The notes under the pieces were generated by a model. That model saw only the letters and a list, made by a program, of their open reading frames with translations, was not told where the DNA came from and made no database searches. From contig CANRZW010000008.1 of NCBI GenBank assembly GCA_947644545.1, forward strand, positions 1 to 64,000: a stretch of 64,000 nucleotides of DNA. Reading direction: 5' to 3'. The stretch comes from an uncultured Lachnospiraceae bacterium (GTDB lineage: Bacteria > Bacillota > Clostridia > Lachnospirales > Lachnospiraceae). Position numbers and translations under genes: made by a program. Shown here piece after piece: positions 1-8,195 of the stretch (its first letter is position 1; each line of letters starts with the position of its first letter).

Positions 1-268
1 AGGTGATTCCGGGAGGAACCACGGAGGACACAGAAGATCCGGATGGCAGTGAAGAGGAAACACCTGATACGCAGGAACCCCCTTCTCAGGAGGTGATTCC
101 GGGAGGAACCACGGAGGACACAGAAGATCCGGATGGCAGTGAAGAAGAAACGCCTGATATGCAGGATCCCCCTTCCTCGGAAGAAATTCCACCGGAAGAG
201 AACCTGGAGGACGCAGAGACTCCGGAGGATACAGAAGATCCGGATGACAGTGAGGAGAAGACGCCTGT
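1..268 (+). repeat. 90-bp tandem coding repeat
   Basis: Positions 1-90 and 91-180 are near-identical 90-bp units (30 residues each, beginning VIPGGTTEDTEDPDG). A diverged third unit follows at about 181-268. The array probably continues upstream of the window. Units are a multiple of three, so copy-number change would keep the reading frame. Confidence 0.9.
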
Positions 269-2282
269 CCGGCAGAAGGATACTGTGCAGGAGGGGAAGG
301 TCTATCCGCTGGAGCTTCCGGCCGAACTGATCAGACGTGACAGTACGGTTCCGACACCGGCAGAAGCCTATGCGGCTATGATTGCTTTGAAAGACCTGGA
401 TATGTATAAGGAAGGAACGACATGGACCGATGACGAGCCTTATGCATCTCCTAACTTTTACCGGTGGAAGGGCGGTCCCCTCGGTGGGCAGAATATCGCC
501 GCCGTTGGCTGCGTAGCCTTTGCGTTTATCCTAAGCGATGCGGCATTTAACAGTCTGCCGGGCAGGATGTATGCAGAGGGCGAGTTTTCTTATGAGGATA
601 TAAAAGTCGGAGATATCCTGCGGGTAAGCAATGATACTCACACCGTAATCGTGCTTGAAGTGAGTGATGCCGGTGTGGTGGTTGCCGAAGGAAACATAAG
701 CACCGGGGATCATGTAGGCAAAGTTCATTGGGGACGGGGGATCTCTAAGGAATGGGTGATGAGCAACACCAGCCATTATATTACCCGTTATCCGGAAGGA
801 TATATGCCGCCGGATGATCCGGGTGCTGATGATTTACTTGCAGACGGATCTGCAGGAGGCCTGACCTGGAAGTTGACGAAAGCGGGGACATTGACTGTCT
901 CCGGCCGGGGAGCTATGCCGGATTACGGCAGTTACACAGAACAGCCGTGGAGTAATGTGAGCAGCCAGATTCGCAAAGTTGTTATTGAGGAAGGCGTTAC
1001 CAATATCGGTAATTGTGCTTTTTGGAACTGCGATCTCATCAGCGTAGAGATTCCCTCCAGTGTGACGGCGATTGGCCGCTATGCTTTCCATAGTTCTTCG
1101 ATCATTTCCGTGACCATTCCCGCCAGCGTGAAAACAATTGGTGACGATGCCTTCTACAGCTGTCGGAATCTTAGTTCGGTAACGATCAGCGAAGGGGTGG
1201 AAAAGATTGGGCAAAGGGCTTTCTACTCCTGCACGAGTCTTCCCACGATAGCTTTGCCGGCCAGCATTGATGAGGTAGGCGCCGCAGCATTTTTTCAATG
1301 TACGACATTAAAAGGCGCCACGTTTGCCCCTGGAAGTAAGCAGGTAAAAATGGGCGACCATGTGTTTGCGGAGTGTTACTGGCTAATGGGTGTAACGCTG
1401 CCTGTGAATATAGACCGCATCGGTGAAGGGATGTTCATGAATTGCGGGATGCTTGCCGGAGTGGAGATTCCACAGGGAGCGGAAAGCATCGAAAGCAATG
1501 CCTTTTCGTCCTGTCATGGTATGAGTACAGTCATTATCCCCAACAGTGTAAAGACGATCGGGATAGCCGCATTTGCGGATTGTCCGCTGAAAGATATATA
1601 CTTTACCGGTACTAAGGCACAGTGGGACAGCATAAGCAAAATAGGGGGTACGGCAGAGGCAGTGTCAAAGGCAACGATCCATTATAATTACACGCCGGAA
1701 CCCGATGACGATAATAAACCTGGCGACGGTGATGATAATAAGCCAGGCGGTGGGAATAACACAGGAAATAACTCCAATGCAAATAAGCCGGGCAGTAATG
1801 CAGACGGCAATAAGAACAATAGTGCAAGATTGCAGAGCAGTAAGGCTGCGGGGGATTCAGGAACCATAGCGGTTGTGGAACCATGGAAACCGAAGACTCC
1901 GGAGGAGAGAAAGCGTTACGCCTGCCTGGGGAAAGAAATTGTCCGGTATACCCCGTCGAAAGACAATGATTACCAGATTACAATAGAGAATGCAATGCAG
2001 GGTCCTATGTGTTTTCAGTCGTTTGAGGCAGTCCTGGGGGATTATAAAATCGGAAGGACATATAACATTTACTCACGTTCCGACAATATCTACAGCATGG
2101 ATGAGGAAGTGGAATTTACGATAAAAATCCCGTCTGCTGTTTATAAGAAGAACAGGGAGTATAAGATGATCTGCGTAACAAAGGGCGGTCAGCCGTTTGT
2201 TTATAACGATTTGGACAGTGATCCTACAACGATCACCATTAAAACAAATAAGTTCTATGCGTATGCTTTGATTTACAGGTAG
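3..2282 (+). CDS. Secreted papain-fold / BspA-type LRR protein (5' end missing)
   Basis: The frame is open at the window edge, so the true start and any signal peptide lie upstream. In the visible 759 residues, 1-90 are acidic Glu/Asp/Thr/Pro repeats. Residues about 110-265 resemble a papain-fold (CHAP or NlpC-like) module: Cys170 in AAVGCVAFAF, His213 in DTHTVIVLEV and Asn231 are spaced like a Cys-His-Asn triad. Residues about 275-560 are BspA/LRR_5 repeats of the form SVTAIGRYAF and SVKTIGDDAF. A Gly/Asn/Asp linker (about 565-610) leads to a C-terminal beta-rich domain of unknown type. BspA-like repeats usually mediate surface adhesion; a peptidase or amidase role for the Cys domain is inference. 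No sortase motif is seen at the C terminus. The gene is followed by a strong terminator. Confidence 0.8.
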   Translation: MIPGGTTEDTEDPDGSEEETPDTQEPPSQEVIPGGTTEDTEDPDGSEEETPDMQDPPSSEEIPPEENLEDAETPEDTEDPDDSEEKTPVRQKDTVQEGKVYPLELPAELIRRDSTVPTPAEAYAAMIALKDLDMYKEGTTWTDDEPYASPNFYRWKGGPLGGQNIAAVGCVAFAFILSDAAFNSLPGRMYAEGEFSYEDIKVGDILRVSNDTHTVIVLEVSDAGVVVAEGNISTGDHVGKVHWGRGISKEWVMSNTSHYITRYPEGYMPPDDPGADDLLADGSAGGLTWKLTKAGTLTVSGRGAMPDYGSYTEQPWSNVSSQIRKVVIEEGVTNIGNCAFWNCDLISVEIPSSVTAIGRYAFHSSSIISVTIPASVKTIGDDAFYSCRNLSSVTISEGVEKIGQRAFYSCTSLPTIALPASIDEVGAAAFFQCTTLKGATFAPGSKQVKMGDHVFAECYWLMGVTLPVNIDRIGEGMFMNCGMLAGVEIPQGAESIESNAFSSCHGMSTVIIPNSVKTIGIAAFADCPLKDIYFTGTKAQWDSISKIGGTAEAVSKATIHYNYTPEPDDDNKPGDGDDNKPGGGNNTGNNSNANKPGSNADGNKNNSARLQSSKAAGDSGTIAVVEPWKPKTPEERKRYACLGKEIVRYTPSKDNDYQITIENAMQGPMCFQSFEAVLGDYKIGRTYNIYSRSDNIYSMDEEVEFTIKIPSAVYKKNREYKMICVTKGGQPFVYNDLDSDPTTITIKTNKFYAYALIYR

Positions 2283-2310
2283 AAGTACAGAAAAGGCCAT
2301 GTGTAATGAC

Positions 2311-2364
2311 AATGATTGTATAAGAGAGACTCTTAACGAGCCGCTTTTATACAATCATTTTTTT
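2311..2364 (+). terminator. Rho-independent terminator of the LRR gene
   Basis: A perfect 13-bp stem, AATGATTGTATAA (2311-2323) with TTATACAATCATT (2347-2359), ends in a T run (2358-2364). It lies 29 bases after the LRR stop codon. Confidence 0.85.
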
Positions 2365-2403
2365 GTGTAGACGGTTTGTTCGCATACCTGCTTTTCCGCA
2401 TGA

Positions 2404-2442
2404 AAAAAATTTCGTAGAATTCATTATTCTGCGAAATTTTTT
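2404..2442. repeat. 17-bp inverted repeat (hairpin)
   Basis: Arms 2404-2420 and 2426-2442 pair over 17 positions with one G-U pair around a 5-nt loop (TCATT). Poly-A and poly-T ends make it look like a bidirectional terminator. It directly abuts the TTGACA box at 2445, so it could also act in integrase promoter control. Confidence 0.7.
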
Positions 2443-2444
2443 GA

Positions 2445-2474
2445 TTGACAAACAGGAAAAATTATCAATACAAA
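2445..2474 (+). promoter_or_regulatory. Putative sigma-A promoter for the recombinase gene
   Basis: A perfect -35 box TTGACA (2445-2450) is followed after 18 bases by TACAAA (2469-2474), 4 of 6 matches to the -10 consensus. The leader to the recombinase start would be about 200 nt. The rest of 2475-2677 is AT-rich and shows no gene. Confidence 0.45.
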
Positions 2475-2640
2475 GTAAAATAATTTTCCGGCCTGTCTCT
2501 ATAGGTACTGTTTAACATTATACTTGATACGGCTCTTACTGTCAAATATTCTATTGCGAACAGCATCTGTCAGAATATCGAAAAATTTCAAATGCTATGA
2601 AAATCCCTGCAGTCCAATGGAAATATATTTTAAAATTTAA

Positions 2641-2660
2641 TGTGGTCATAAATGTGGTCA
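2641..2660 (+). repeat. Direct repeat TGTGGTCA upstream of recombinase
   Basis: TGTGGTCA occurs at 2641-2648 and again at 2653-2660 (12-bp period), ending 17 bases before the recombinase ATG. Short repeats here could be recombinase or regulator binding sites; this is inference from position only. Confidence 0.5.
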
Positions 2661-2677
2661 GAGAAAGGAGACAAAAA

Positions 2678-3877
2678 ATGCCAAAACATGGGACTAATAT
2701 CCGTAAGCGTACTGATGGACGATGGGAAGGGCGCTATAAAGTATTCCAAGATGACAATTCCTGTAAGTATAGATCCGTTTATGGAAAAACATGCAGCGAA
2801 GTGAAAGAGAAATTGCAGATGAAACTGAAAGAGCAGGAGGGTATCAACCGACAAATACAGTCTGTTTCTGAGATAAAAACAGGAGGAACAGCAAATGCAG
2901 TGACAGATGTATGCAGGGAGGAAGCGGCAGTAATCAATAGGGAATCAATGCAAGACTTCACTTCCGTATCCGTAAAGTGGCTGGAGAGCATCAAAGAGAC
3001 AAGAAAATATTCTACCTATATTAAATATCGTGGTCTTTATGAAAGACATATCAAAGATCGGATTGGCAATACGGCGATCCGTGACATTTCTTACAGTCTT
3101 GTAAATGAGAGAATATTCAGACAAAACGACAAGATCCAATATTCCCAAAATCTAAAGCACAGTATCCTTGCAGTTATCAATCAGATCTTAAAGTATGCGG
3201 CAGAAAATTATGGCTGTCCCAAAATACAGTTAACAAATAAGCCTGGCCATATCGGCGGAAAAAGGGCAGAGATCATGAACCATACGGAACAGGCATTGTT
3301 GCTCCGGTATCTGCATCAGGAGATGGACGCGTCTAAAGCAGGGATCTTACTCTGTATTTATACCGGGCTGCGGTTAGGAGAGATCTGTTCCCTGAAATGG
3401 TCTGACATTGACTTTGAGCAGATGATCATTCACGTGCGCAGGACGGTACAGCGTGTGGCAATAGACGGCGATTGCAGCAGGACGACGCTTCTCATAACAG
3501 AGCCGAAGAGTGCATTTTCCGTCAGGGAGATTCCGATCTCGCGAGGGACGGTGCAGATATTGCATAAGATCCGGCATGAGGAGGAGTATGTAGTCGGCGG
3601 CAAAGCGCCCCTGGAGCCAAGAACTTATCAGAACCGTTTTAAGAGATATTTGAAGGACATTGCCATCAGAGAATATAATTTTCACGCATTACGCCATACC
3701 TTTGCGACAAACTGTATCGATCATGACATGGACGTGAAGAGTTTGAGTGAGATCTTAGGGCATGCGAATATACAGATCACACTCAATAAATATGTGCATC
3801 CGACGATGGATACCAAGCGCAGGCAGTTGGCGATTCTTGATTCTGTATATGGTCAGTTTTGTGGTAATTATGGATGA
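2678..3877 (+). CDS. Tyrosine recombinase / integrase
   Basis: This 399-residue site-specific recombinase has an N-terminal arm-binding-like region (NIRKRTDGRWEGRYKVF), a SAM-like core-binding domain (about 95-200) and a C-terminal catalytic domain. Catalytic residues are visible: Arg232 (TGLRLGE), His336 and Arg339 (HALRHT), His362 (LGHAN) and the nucleophile Tyr372 (NKYVHPT). The start at 2678 is chosen because GAAAGGAG lies just upstream; an in-frame ATG at 2597 has no ribosome binding site. No excisionase, relaxase or phage gene is nearby, so there is no sign of a complete mobile element. Its place directly ahead of a glycan cluster fits either a remnant of the event that brought the cluster in, or a phase-variation recombinase. 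Confidence 0.93.
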   Translation: MPKHGTNIRKRTDGRWEGRYKVFQDDNSCKYRSVYGKTCSEVKEKLQMKLKEQEGINRQIQSVSEIKTGGTANAVTDVCREEAAVINRESMQDFTSVSVKWLESIKETRKYSTYIKYRGLYERHIKDRIGNTAIRDISYSLVNERIFRQNDKIQYSQNLKHSILAVINQILKYAAENYGCPKIQLTNKPGHIGGKRAEIMNHTEQALLLRYLHQEMDASKAGILLCIYTGLRLGEICSLKWSDIDFEQMIIHVRRTVQRVAIDGDCSRTTLLITEPKSAFSVREIPISRGTVQILHKIRHEEEYVVGGKAPLEPRTYQNRFKRYLKDIAIREYNFHALRHTFATNCIDHDMDVKSLSEILGHANIQITLNKYVHPTMDTKRRQLAILDSVYGQFCGNYG

Positions 3878-3883
3878 TATCGT

Positions 3884-4024
3884 GTGTTTATAAGCGTTAT
3901 CGGCGGCGATTCGCAGAATAATGAAATCTACGAACAGTATATCTTGAGTCTGTCGGAATTATACAGATATCTGACAGACAATGATACAGGTGTCTGTATA
4001 TTGATCCATACGAAGAGTGTTTGA
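3884..4024 (+). CDS. Possible small ORF after the recombinase (46 aa)
   Basis: After the recombinase TGA (3875-3877) the same frame stays open to TGA 4022-4024. A GTG at 3884 would give 46 residues beginning VFISVIGGDSQNNEIYEQYI. No good ribosome binding site precedes it. It may be a small protein, the 3' remnant of a longer recombinase frame or of another gene, or chance. I do not recognise it. Confidence 0.25.
   Translation: MFISVIGGDSQNNEIYEQYILSLSELYRYLTDNDTGVCILIHTKSV
3948..4004. repeat. Cluster of inverted repeats ahead of csrA
   Basis: GTCTGTC (3948-3954) pairs with GACAGAC (3973-3979). CAGATATCTG (3964-3973) is a perfect palindrome. ATACAG GTGT CTGTAT forms a 6-bp hairpin near 3989-4004. 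Together they make a dense ACAG/CTGT array in the 5' leader of the csrA-led operon. It may be a binding site for a regulator or recombinase, or a leader RNA structure. Confidence 0.5.
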
Positions 4025-4055
4025 CTTTACAAAAGTGCGGGGAGGATGAAGCGGA

Positions 4056-4286
4056 ATGCTGGAATTGACGGTTACGACAGGAATGGAACTGCAGATCGGG
4101 GATGATGTGAAGATCATCTTCAAGGGAAGCAATGCGCCGGGGCGCATGAGGATCGGCGTGGATGCGCCGAAGGATAAAAGGATCGAACGGGTTGCGGCGC
4201 TGCCAAAGCAGACGGAACCGAAGATCGTCATCGTGAACCAGAACGGGCAGAGAAAGCAGCACACCCCGGAAATGTCATCACTATGA
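4056..4286 (+). CDS. csrA: CsrA-family RNA-binding regulator
   Basis: The first about 47 of 76 residues match CsrA/RsmA: MLELTVTTGMELQIGDD at the N terminus and RIGVDAPKD in the core, the most conserved CsrA segment. Leu4 and an Arg45 aligned with the RNA-contacting Arg44 of E. coli CsrA are kept. A basic tail of about 28 residues is extra. CsrA dimers bind GGA-containing hairpins and block or stabilise mRNAs; in Gram-positive bacteria CsrA usually controls flagellin translation and is antagonised by FliW. No fliW is in the window. GGGGAGG lies 11-15 bases ahead of the ATG. The stop overlaps the next start (ATGA), so it is the first gene of the long glycan operon. Target RNAs are unknown. Confidence 0.85.
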   Translation: MLELTVTTGMELQIGDDVKIIFKGSNAPGRMRIGVDAPKDKRIERVAALPKQTEPKIVIVNQNGQRKQHTPEMSSL

Positions 4287-6802
4287 GACCGGCACAGAAG
4301 CAGGCGCTATTGGAATGCACTGTCAGTCTGCATCAGGCGCACGAGGAGATCAGGGACGCATTGCAGCAGGAGGAATGGGAGCCTGCGCGGAATATGCTCT
4401 GTGAATGTCAGGAGTTTGCCGCAGCTCTGGGAGAAAGCCTCGAGAAGGCAGAAGGGGAAGGGCACTGTACGGTAGCGCATGTGGAATGCTATTGTGAGAC
4501 GTTGTTTCAGGTGTTTGAGAAGATCGGCGCCGGACAAAGCAATGCAAACAAGCTGTATAAGGTCTTGCGCAGACAGCTTCTGGCAGTGGAGAACAGCATC
4601 AAAAACGATATTTCTGTCAGGAAAGAGGTAGTGTTCTTTCCCTATAAAGCGTCTATGTGGGACAGTCTGGAAAGTGTCTATCTGGCAGCCAGGGAAGATC
4701 CGGACTGTGATGTTTACTGTGTGCCGATTCCCTATTATGACCTCAATTCCGATCAGAGTTTTGGCAGGCAGCATTATGAGGGAGACCGGTATCCCGAGCA
4801 GATTGAGATAACCGACTGGCAGCAGTATTGTTTTGAAGAAAGAAGACCGGATGTGGTCTATATCCACAATCCTTATGACGCCTGCAATCTGGTTACCAGC
4901 GTGCATCCAAGATTCTATGCGGCGAACTTGAAGAAGTATACACGCAAGCTGGTCTATATTCCCTATTACAGTACGGCGGGCGGGATGAGTGAAGCGCAGA
5001 GTCTGTGCCCGGCCTATCTCTATGCAGATCATATAGTGATTCAGGCGCCGAAGTTTCGGGCATATTTCGATGCAAATCTACCGGACCGGAAATTCCTGCC
5101 GCTTGGGTCACCGAAGTTTGACAGAGTGATCGACAAGTGTAAGAATCCTCCCGAACCGCCTGTCGAGTGGCTTTCCAGGATGACAGGGAAGGATGGCAGG
5201 CGCAGGAGAGTGATCTTCTATAACACGAGCATCAGCGGGATGCTTAGCGATCCGGAGAATTTCCTGAAAAAGATGGGATACGTTTTTACGTGTTTTGAAG
5301 GAAGAGAGGATGTCTGCCTTCTGTGGAGGCCTCATCCGCTGCTGGAGACGACGTTTCGGTCCATGTGTCCGCAGTACAGCAGGGACTATGAGGCGTTAAA
5401 GATGTCATTTTTGGAAAAGGGGATTGGCATCCTGGACATAACACCTGATATTTCTGCGTCGATCGCATGGAGCGATGCCTATATCGGAGATCAGGGAACC
5501 AGTATCATATCATTGTTTGGCGTGTCGGGGAAACCGATTTTTATATTGAATAGCAGGATGCTTAAGAAGCCGGGCAAGGACGGCTTTAAGGAAATCGCGA
5601 AGGCCGGATTTGAGTTTCAGGAGCGTGACAGCTACACCATCATCCAGGGGAACCGGTTATACAGATCCGGGCCGGGGCAGTATGACTACCATTATTATTG
5701 CGATCTGTCGGACAGACGGCGCGGAAGAGAATACGCGGTTGTGCTGGAAATAGAAGGCAGGGAATATGCCTGTCCTGCCTCTGCGCAGGATATCCTGATC
5801 ATAGGCAGGCAAGGGATTATCGGTAAAAAAGAGTTAAAGAAAGAAGAAGTAAATGAGAAAGCGTTTGCCAATGCATGGAAGTACGGCCGGTTTCTGATAT
5901 TACAGCCATTCGCCTATCCTGCCGTGGTGCGGTACGATACGGTGACGGGAGAGTGTGCGTATTTCAGGGAGCATCTGGATGTGTTTTTGAAAGAGGAAGA
6001 CGGGTGCAGGATCACCGGCGGGGCATTTGTATACCGGGGATGTCTGTATCTGGCTTCTCCGACGGATCATCGGATGTGGGTACTGGATATTGAGCGCGGG
6101 GAAACAGAGGTTATCGAGATTCCGATTCGGAGCAGATGCGGCTGTAATGAACTGACCGCCTATCAAGACGAGCTGTGGATGCTTCCCTATCAGGGAGACG
6201 TGATCGTGCGGTGGAATCCGCAGACCAAAGAAGCAAGAGAGTATCGGGGATTTCCGGCAGATCTTATCTGCATCGACCAGGCAGGCGGGCAGGCGTGTGA
6301 GAAACTGCCCTTTAGCACGATGGCCTTTTATGACGGGTATGTTTATCTTGCACCGCGGCAGGCAGACAGGTATCTGAGACTCCAGATCCATACAGGGCGG
6401 TTTGAGACGTGGGAGCCGCCGCTTGCAGGCAGGGCCGGTCGGGACGTCTTCTTTCCGTGGTGGAAACCGGAGGAGGAAGAAGGATGGCTCAAGATCTATT
6501 CCCGCGTCGAACGGAGGTTATACGCAGTGAATATGAAGACAGATGAGAGCAGGGAAATAGAGATCAAATTCGATCGAAAAGAGTTGGAAGACCATGAAGC
6601 CGGATTCGGTATGTGCTCGGAGACGCTGCCGTATGCCTGTATCGAAAATGTTTTGAATCCGCTTGACAGATTCTTGGACGGAGTGACGGCAGGAAACCCT
6701 TTTGACAAGGAGAAACAGCTTGCGGCATACCGGGAAACTGCGGCGAACAGCGACGGCAGCTGCGGCCGGAAAATATACGAATTTATCAAAGCGCAGGAAT
6801 AA
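4283..6802 (+). CDS. CDP-glycerol transferase-like protein with C-terminal propeller
   Basis: The 839-residue protein has an N-terminal helical region (1-110) with many Glu and Cys, then a TagB/TagF-like polyol-phosphate transferase domain (about 115-430): the stretches LVYIPYYSTAGGMSE, LLWRPHPLLETTFRS and YIGDQGTSIISLFGV match the donor-binding half of that family. From about 450 onward, repeated blades such as FSTMAFYDGYVYLAPRQ and ELTAYQDELWMLPYQGD suggest a beta-propeller, an unusual partner. The likely activity is transfer of glycerol-phosphate or a similar polyol phosphate from a CDP donor; the propeller might bind glycan. It has no membrane segment and sits between csrA and a cytidylyltransferase fusion that could make its donor. 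Confidence 0.7.
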   Translation: MRPAQKQALLECTVSLHQAHEEIRDALQQEEWEPARNMLCECQEFAAALGESLEKAEGEGHCTVAHVECYCETLFQVFEKIGAGQSNANKLYKVLRRQLLAVENSIKNDISVRKEVVFFPYKASMWDSLESVYLAAREDPDCDVYCVPIPYYDLNSDQSFGRQHYEGDRYPEQIEITDWQQYCFEERRPDVVYIHNPYDACNLVTSVHPRFYAANLKKYTRKLVYIPYYSTAGGMSEAQSLCPAYLYADHIVIQAPKFRAYFDANLPDRKFLPLGSPKFDRVIDKCKNPPEPPVEWLSRMTGKDGRRRRVIFYNTSISGMLSDPENFLKKMGYVFTCFEGREDVCLLWRPHPLLETTFRSMCPQYSRDYEALKMSFLEKGIGILDITPDISASIAWSDAYIGDQGTSIISLFGVSGKPIFILNSRMLKKPGKDGFKEIAKAGFEFQERDSYTIIQGNRLYRSGPGQYDYHYYCDLSDRRRGREYAVVLEIEGREYACPASAQDILIIGRQGIIGKKELKKEEVNEKAFANAWKYGRFLILQPFAYPAVVRYDTVTGECAYFREHLDVFLKEEDGCRITGGAFVYRGCLYLASPTDHRMWVLDIERGETEVIEIPIRSRCGCNELTAYQDELWMLPYQGDVIVRWNPQTKEAREYRGFPADLICIDQAGGQACEKLPFSTMAFYDGYVYLAPRQADRYLRLQIHTGRFETWEPPLAGRAGRDVFFPWWKPEEEEGWLKIYSRVERRLYAVNMKTDESREIEIKFDRKELEDHEAGFGMCSETLPYACIENVLNPLDRFLDGVTAGNPFDKEKQLAAYRETAANSDGSCGRKIYEFIKAQE

Positions 6803-6814
6803 CGGGGTGCGAGA

Positions 6815-8158
6815 ATGGTTAAAGTGATCACTTATGGAACCTTTGATCTGTTTCACGAAGGGCATTATAAACTGTTACAACGGGCGAAGCAGCTGGGAGA
6901 CTATCTGATCGTCGGAATCACGACGGAAGAGTATGATCTGACGAGAGGGAAGCTGAATGTCATGGATTCCCTGCCTGTCAGGATAGAGAATGTCAAGAGG
7001 GCAGGGTTTGCCGATGAGATTATCGTGGAGGAATCGGAGGGACAGAAGTTTCGGGATATTAAGAAATACAATATCGATATTTTTACGGTGGGGTCAGACT
7101 GGATCGGCGCCTTTGATTATCTGAAAGAGTACTGTAAGGTTGTCTATCTGGACAGAACCAAGAATATATCCAGTACGATGCTGCGGACGAAGGAGTTTCC
7201 GATTCAGCGGATCGGCATTATCGGTACGGGAAGGATCGCAGAGCGGTTCATGCCGGAGGCGGCGTTGGTCAGCGGCGTCAATACGCAGTGTGTCTATAAT
7301 CCGCATTTTGAAAGCGCCAGGGCTTTTGCCTGCAAATGGGGCATTGATGCCTGTGAAGACATAGAGTCATTCTATAAAGCGTCGGATATCGTCTATATCG
7401 CTTCTCCCCACGGCACCCACTATCGGTACATAAGGCAGGCATTAGAGCATGGCAGGCATGTGCTGTGTGAGAAGCCGATGTGCCTGAAACGGGAACAGGC
7501 AGAAGAACTGTTCGCCTATGCAAAGGAAAGGAATCTTATCTTATTTGAAGGGATTAAGACTGCCTACTGTCCGGGGTTTGCCAAGTTGTTGGGGATAGCC
7601 TGCAGCGGTGTCATCGGGAGCATCAGAGGTGTGGAGGCCTGCTTTACGAAACTGGAGAAGGAGAACGGCAGAGAACTCGGCGACACGGAATACGGCGGCA
7701 GCTTTACGGAACTTGGCAGCTACTGCCTGCTTCCGATCCTGAAGCTGTTCGGGCAGGATTATGAGGAGGTCCGGTTTGAGACCATAGAAGCGGAGAATGG
7801 CGTTGACCTTTACACGAAGGCCTATCTGCGATACCGTAACGGCCTGGCCACGGCGACCTGCGGCCTGGGCGTGAAGTCGGAGGGAAAGCTGCTTGTATCC
7901 GGCACGGAAGGGTATATCGTGGTGGAACCTCCCTGGTGGAAGACGACTTATTTTGAAGTGCATCATGAGAACCCGAATGATGTGGAACGGTTTTCGGAAC
8001 GGTTTCTGGGGGACGGACTGCGCTATGAAATCTGCGATATGCTCTCCCGGATCAACGGCGATACGAGGAGAGAATTCAAGCTGACCAGAGGGGATTCGGA
8101 GACGATCGCGGGGATCATGGAGAGGTTTCTATATGATAGAAGACGAGCCATCGTCTAA
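6815..8158 (+). CDS. Cytidylyltransferase - Gfo/Idh/MocA oxidoreductase fusion
   Basis: Residues 1-127 are a TagD-type nucleotidyltransferase with GTFDLFHEGH (HxGH at 14-17) and RTKNISSTML, resembling the RTxGISTT signature of glycerol-3-phosphate cytidylyltransferases. From about 132 a Gfo/Idh/MocA dehydrogenase begins: GIIGTGRIAERF is the NAD(P)-binding loop and HVLCEKPM contains the family EKP motif. One polypeptide could therefore oxidise or reduce a sugar or polyol and activate a polyol phosphate as a CDP donor; which substrate is unknown. The ribosome binding site is weak, 12 bases after the previous stop. Both catalytic signatures are intact, so neither half looks degenerate. Confidence 0.85.
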   Translation: MVKVITYGTFDLFHEGHYKLLQRAKQLGDYLIVGITTEEYDLTRGKLNVMDSLPVRIENVKRAGFADEIIVEESEGQKFRDIKKYNIDIFTVGSDWIGAFDYLKEYCKVVYLDRTKNISSTMLRTKEFPIQRIGIIGTGRIAERFMPEAALVSGVNTQCVYNPHFESARAFACKWGIDACEDIESFYKASDIVYIASPHGTHYRYIRQALEHGRHVLCEKPMCLKREQAEELFAYAKERNLILFEGIKTAYCPGFAKLLGIACSGVIGSIRGVEACFTKLEKENGRELGDTEYGGSFTELGSYCLLPILKLFGQDYEEVRFETIEAENGVDLYTKAYLRYRNGLATATCGLGVKSEGKLLVSGTEGYIVVEPPWWKTTYFEVHHENPNDVERFSERFLGDGLRYEICDMLSRINGDTRREFKLTRGDSETIAGIMERFLYDRRRAIV

Positions 8159-8195
8159 CGGAAACGGACGAGAAGCAAAGTTTGAGGAGCAGAGA

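Noticed and set aside
1-268. Repeat array considered as CRISPR or intergenic repeat
   Set aside because: Units are 90 bp, contiguous without spacers and in frame with a coding sequence.
2678-3877. Recombinase as part of a complete integrative element or prophage
   Set aside because: No relaxase, conjugation, excisionase or phage gene and no att duplication of convincing length was seen within the window.
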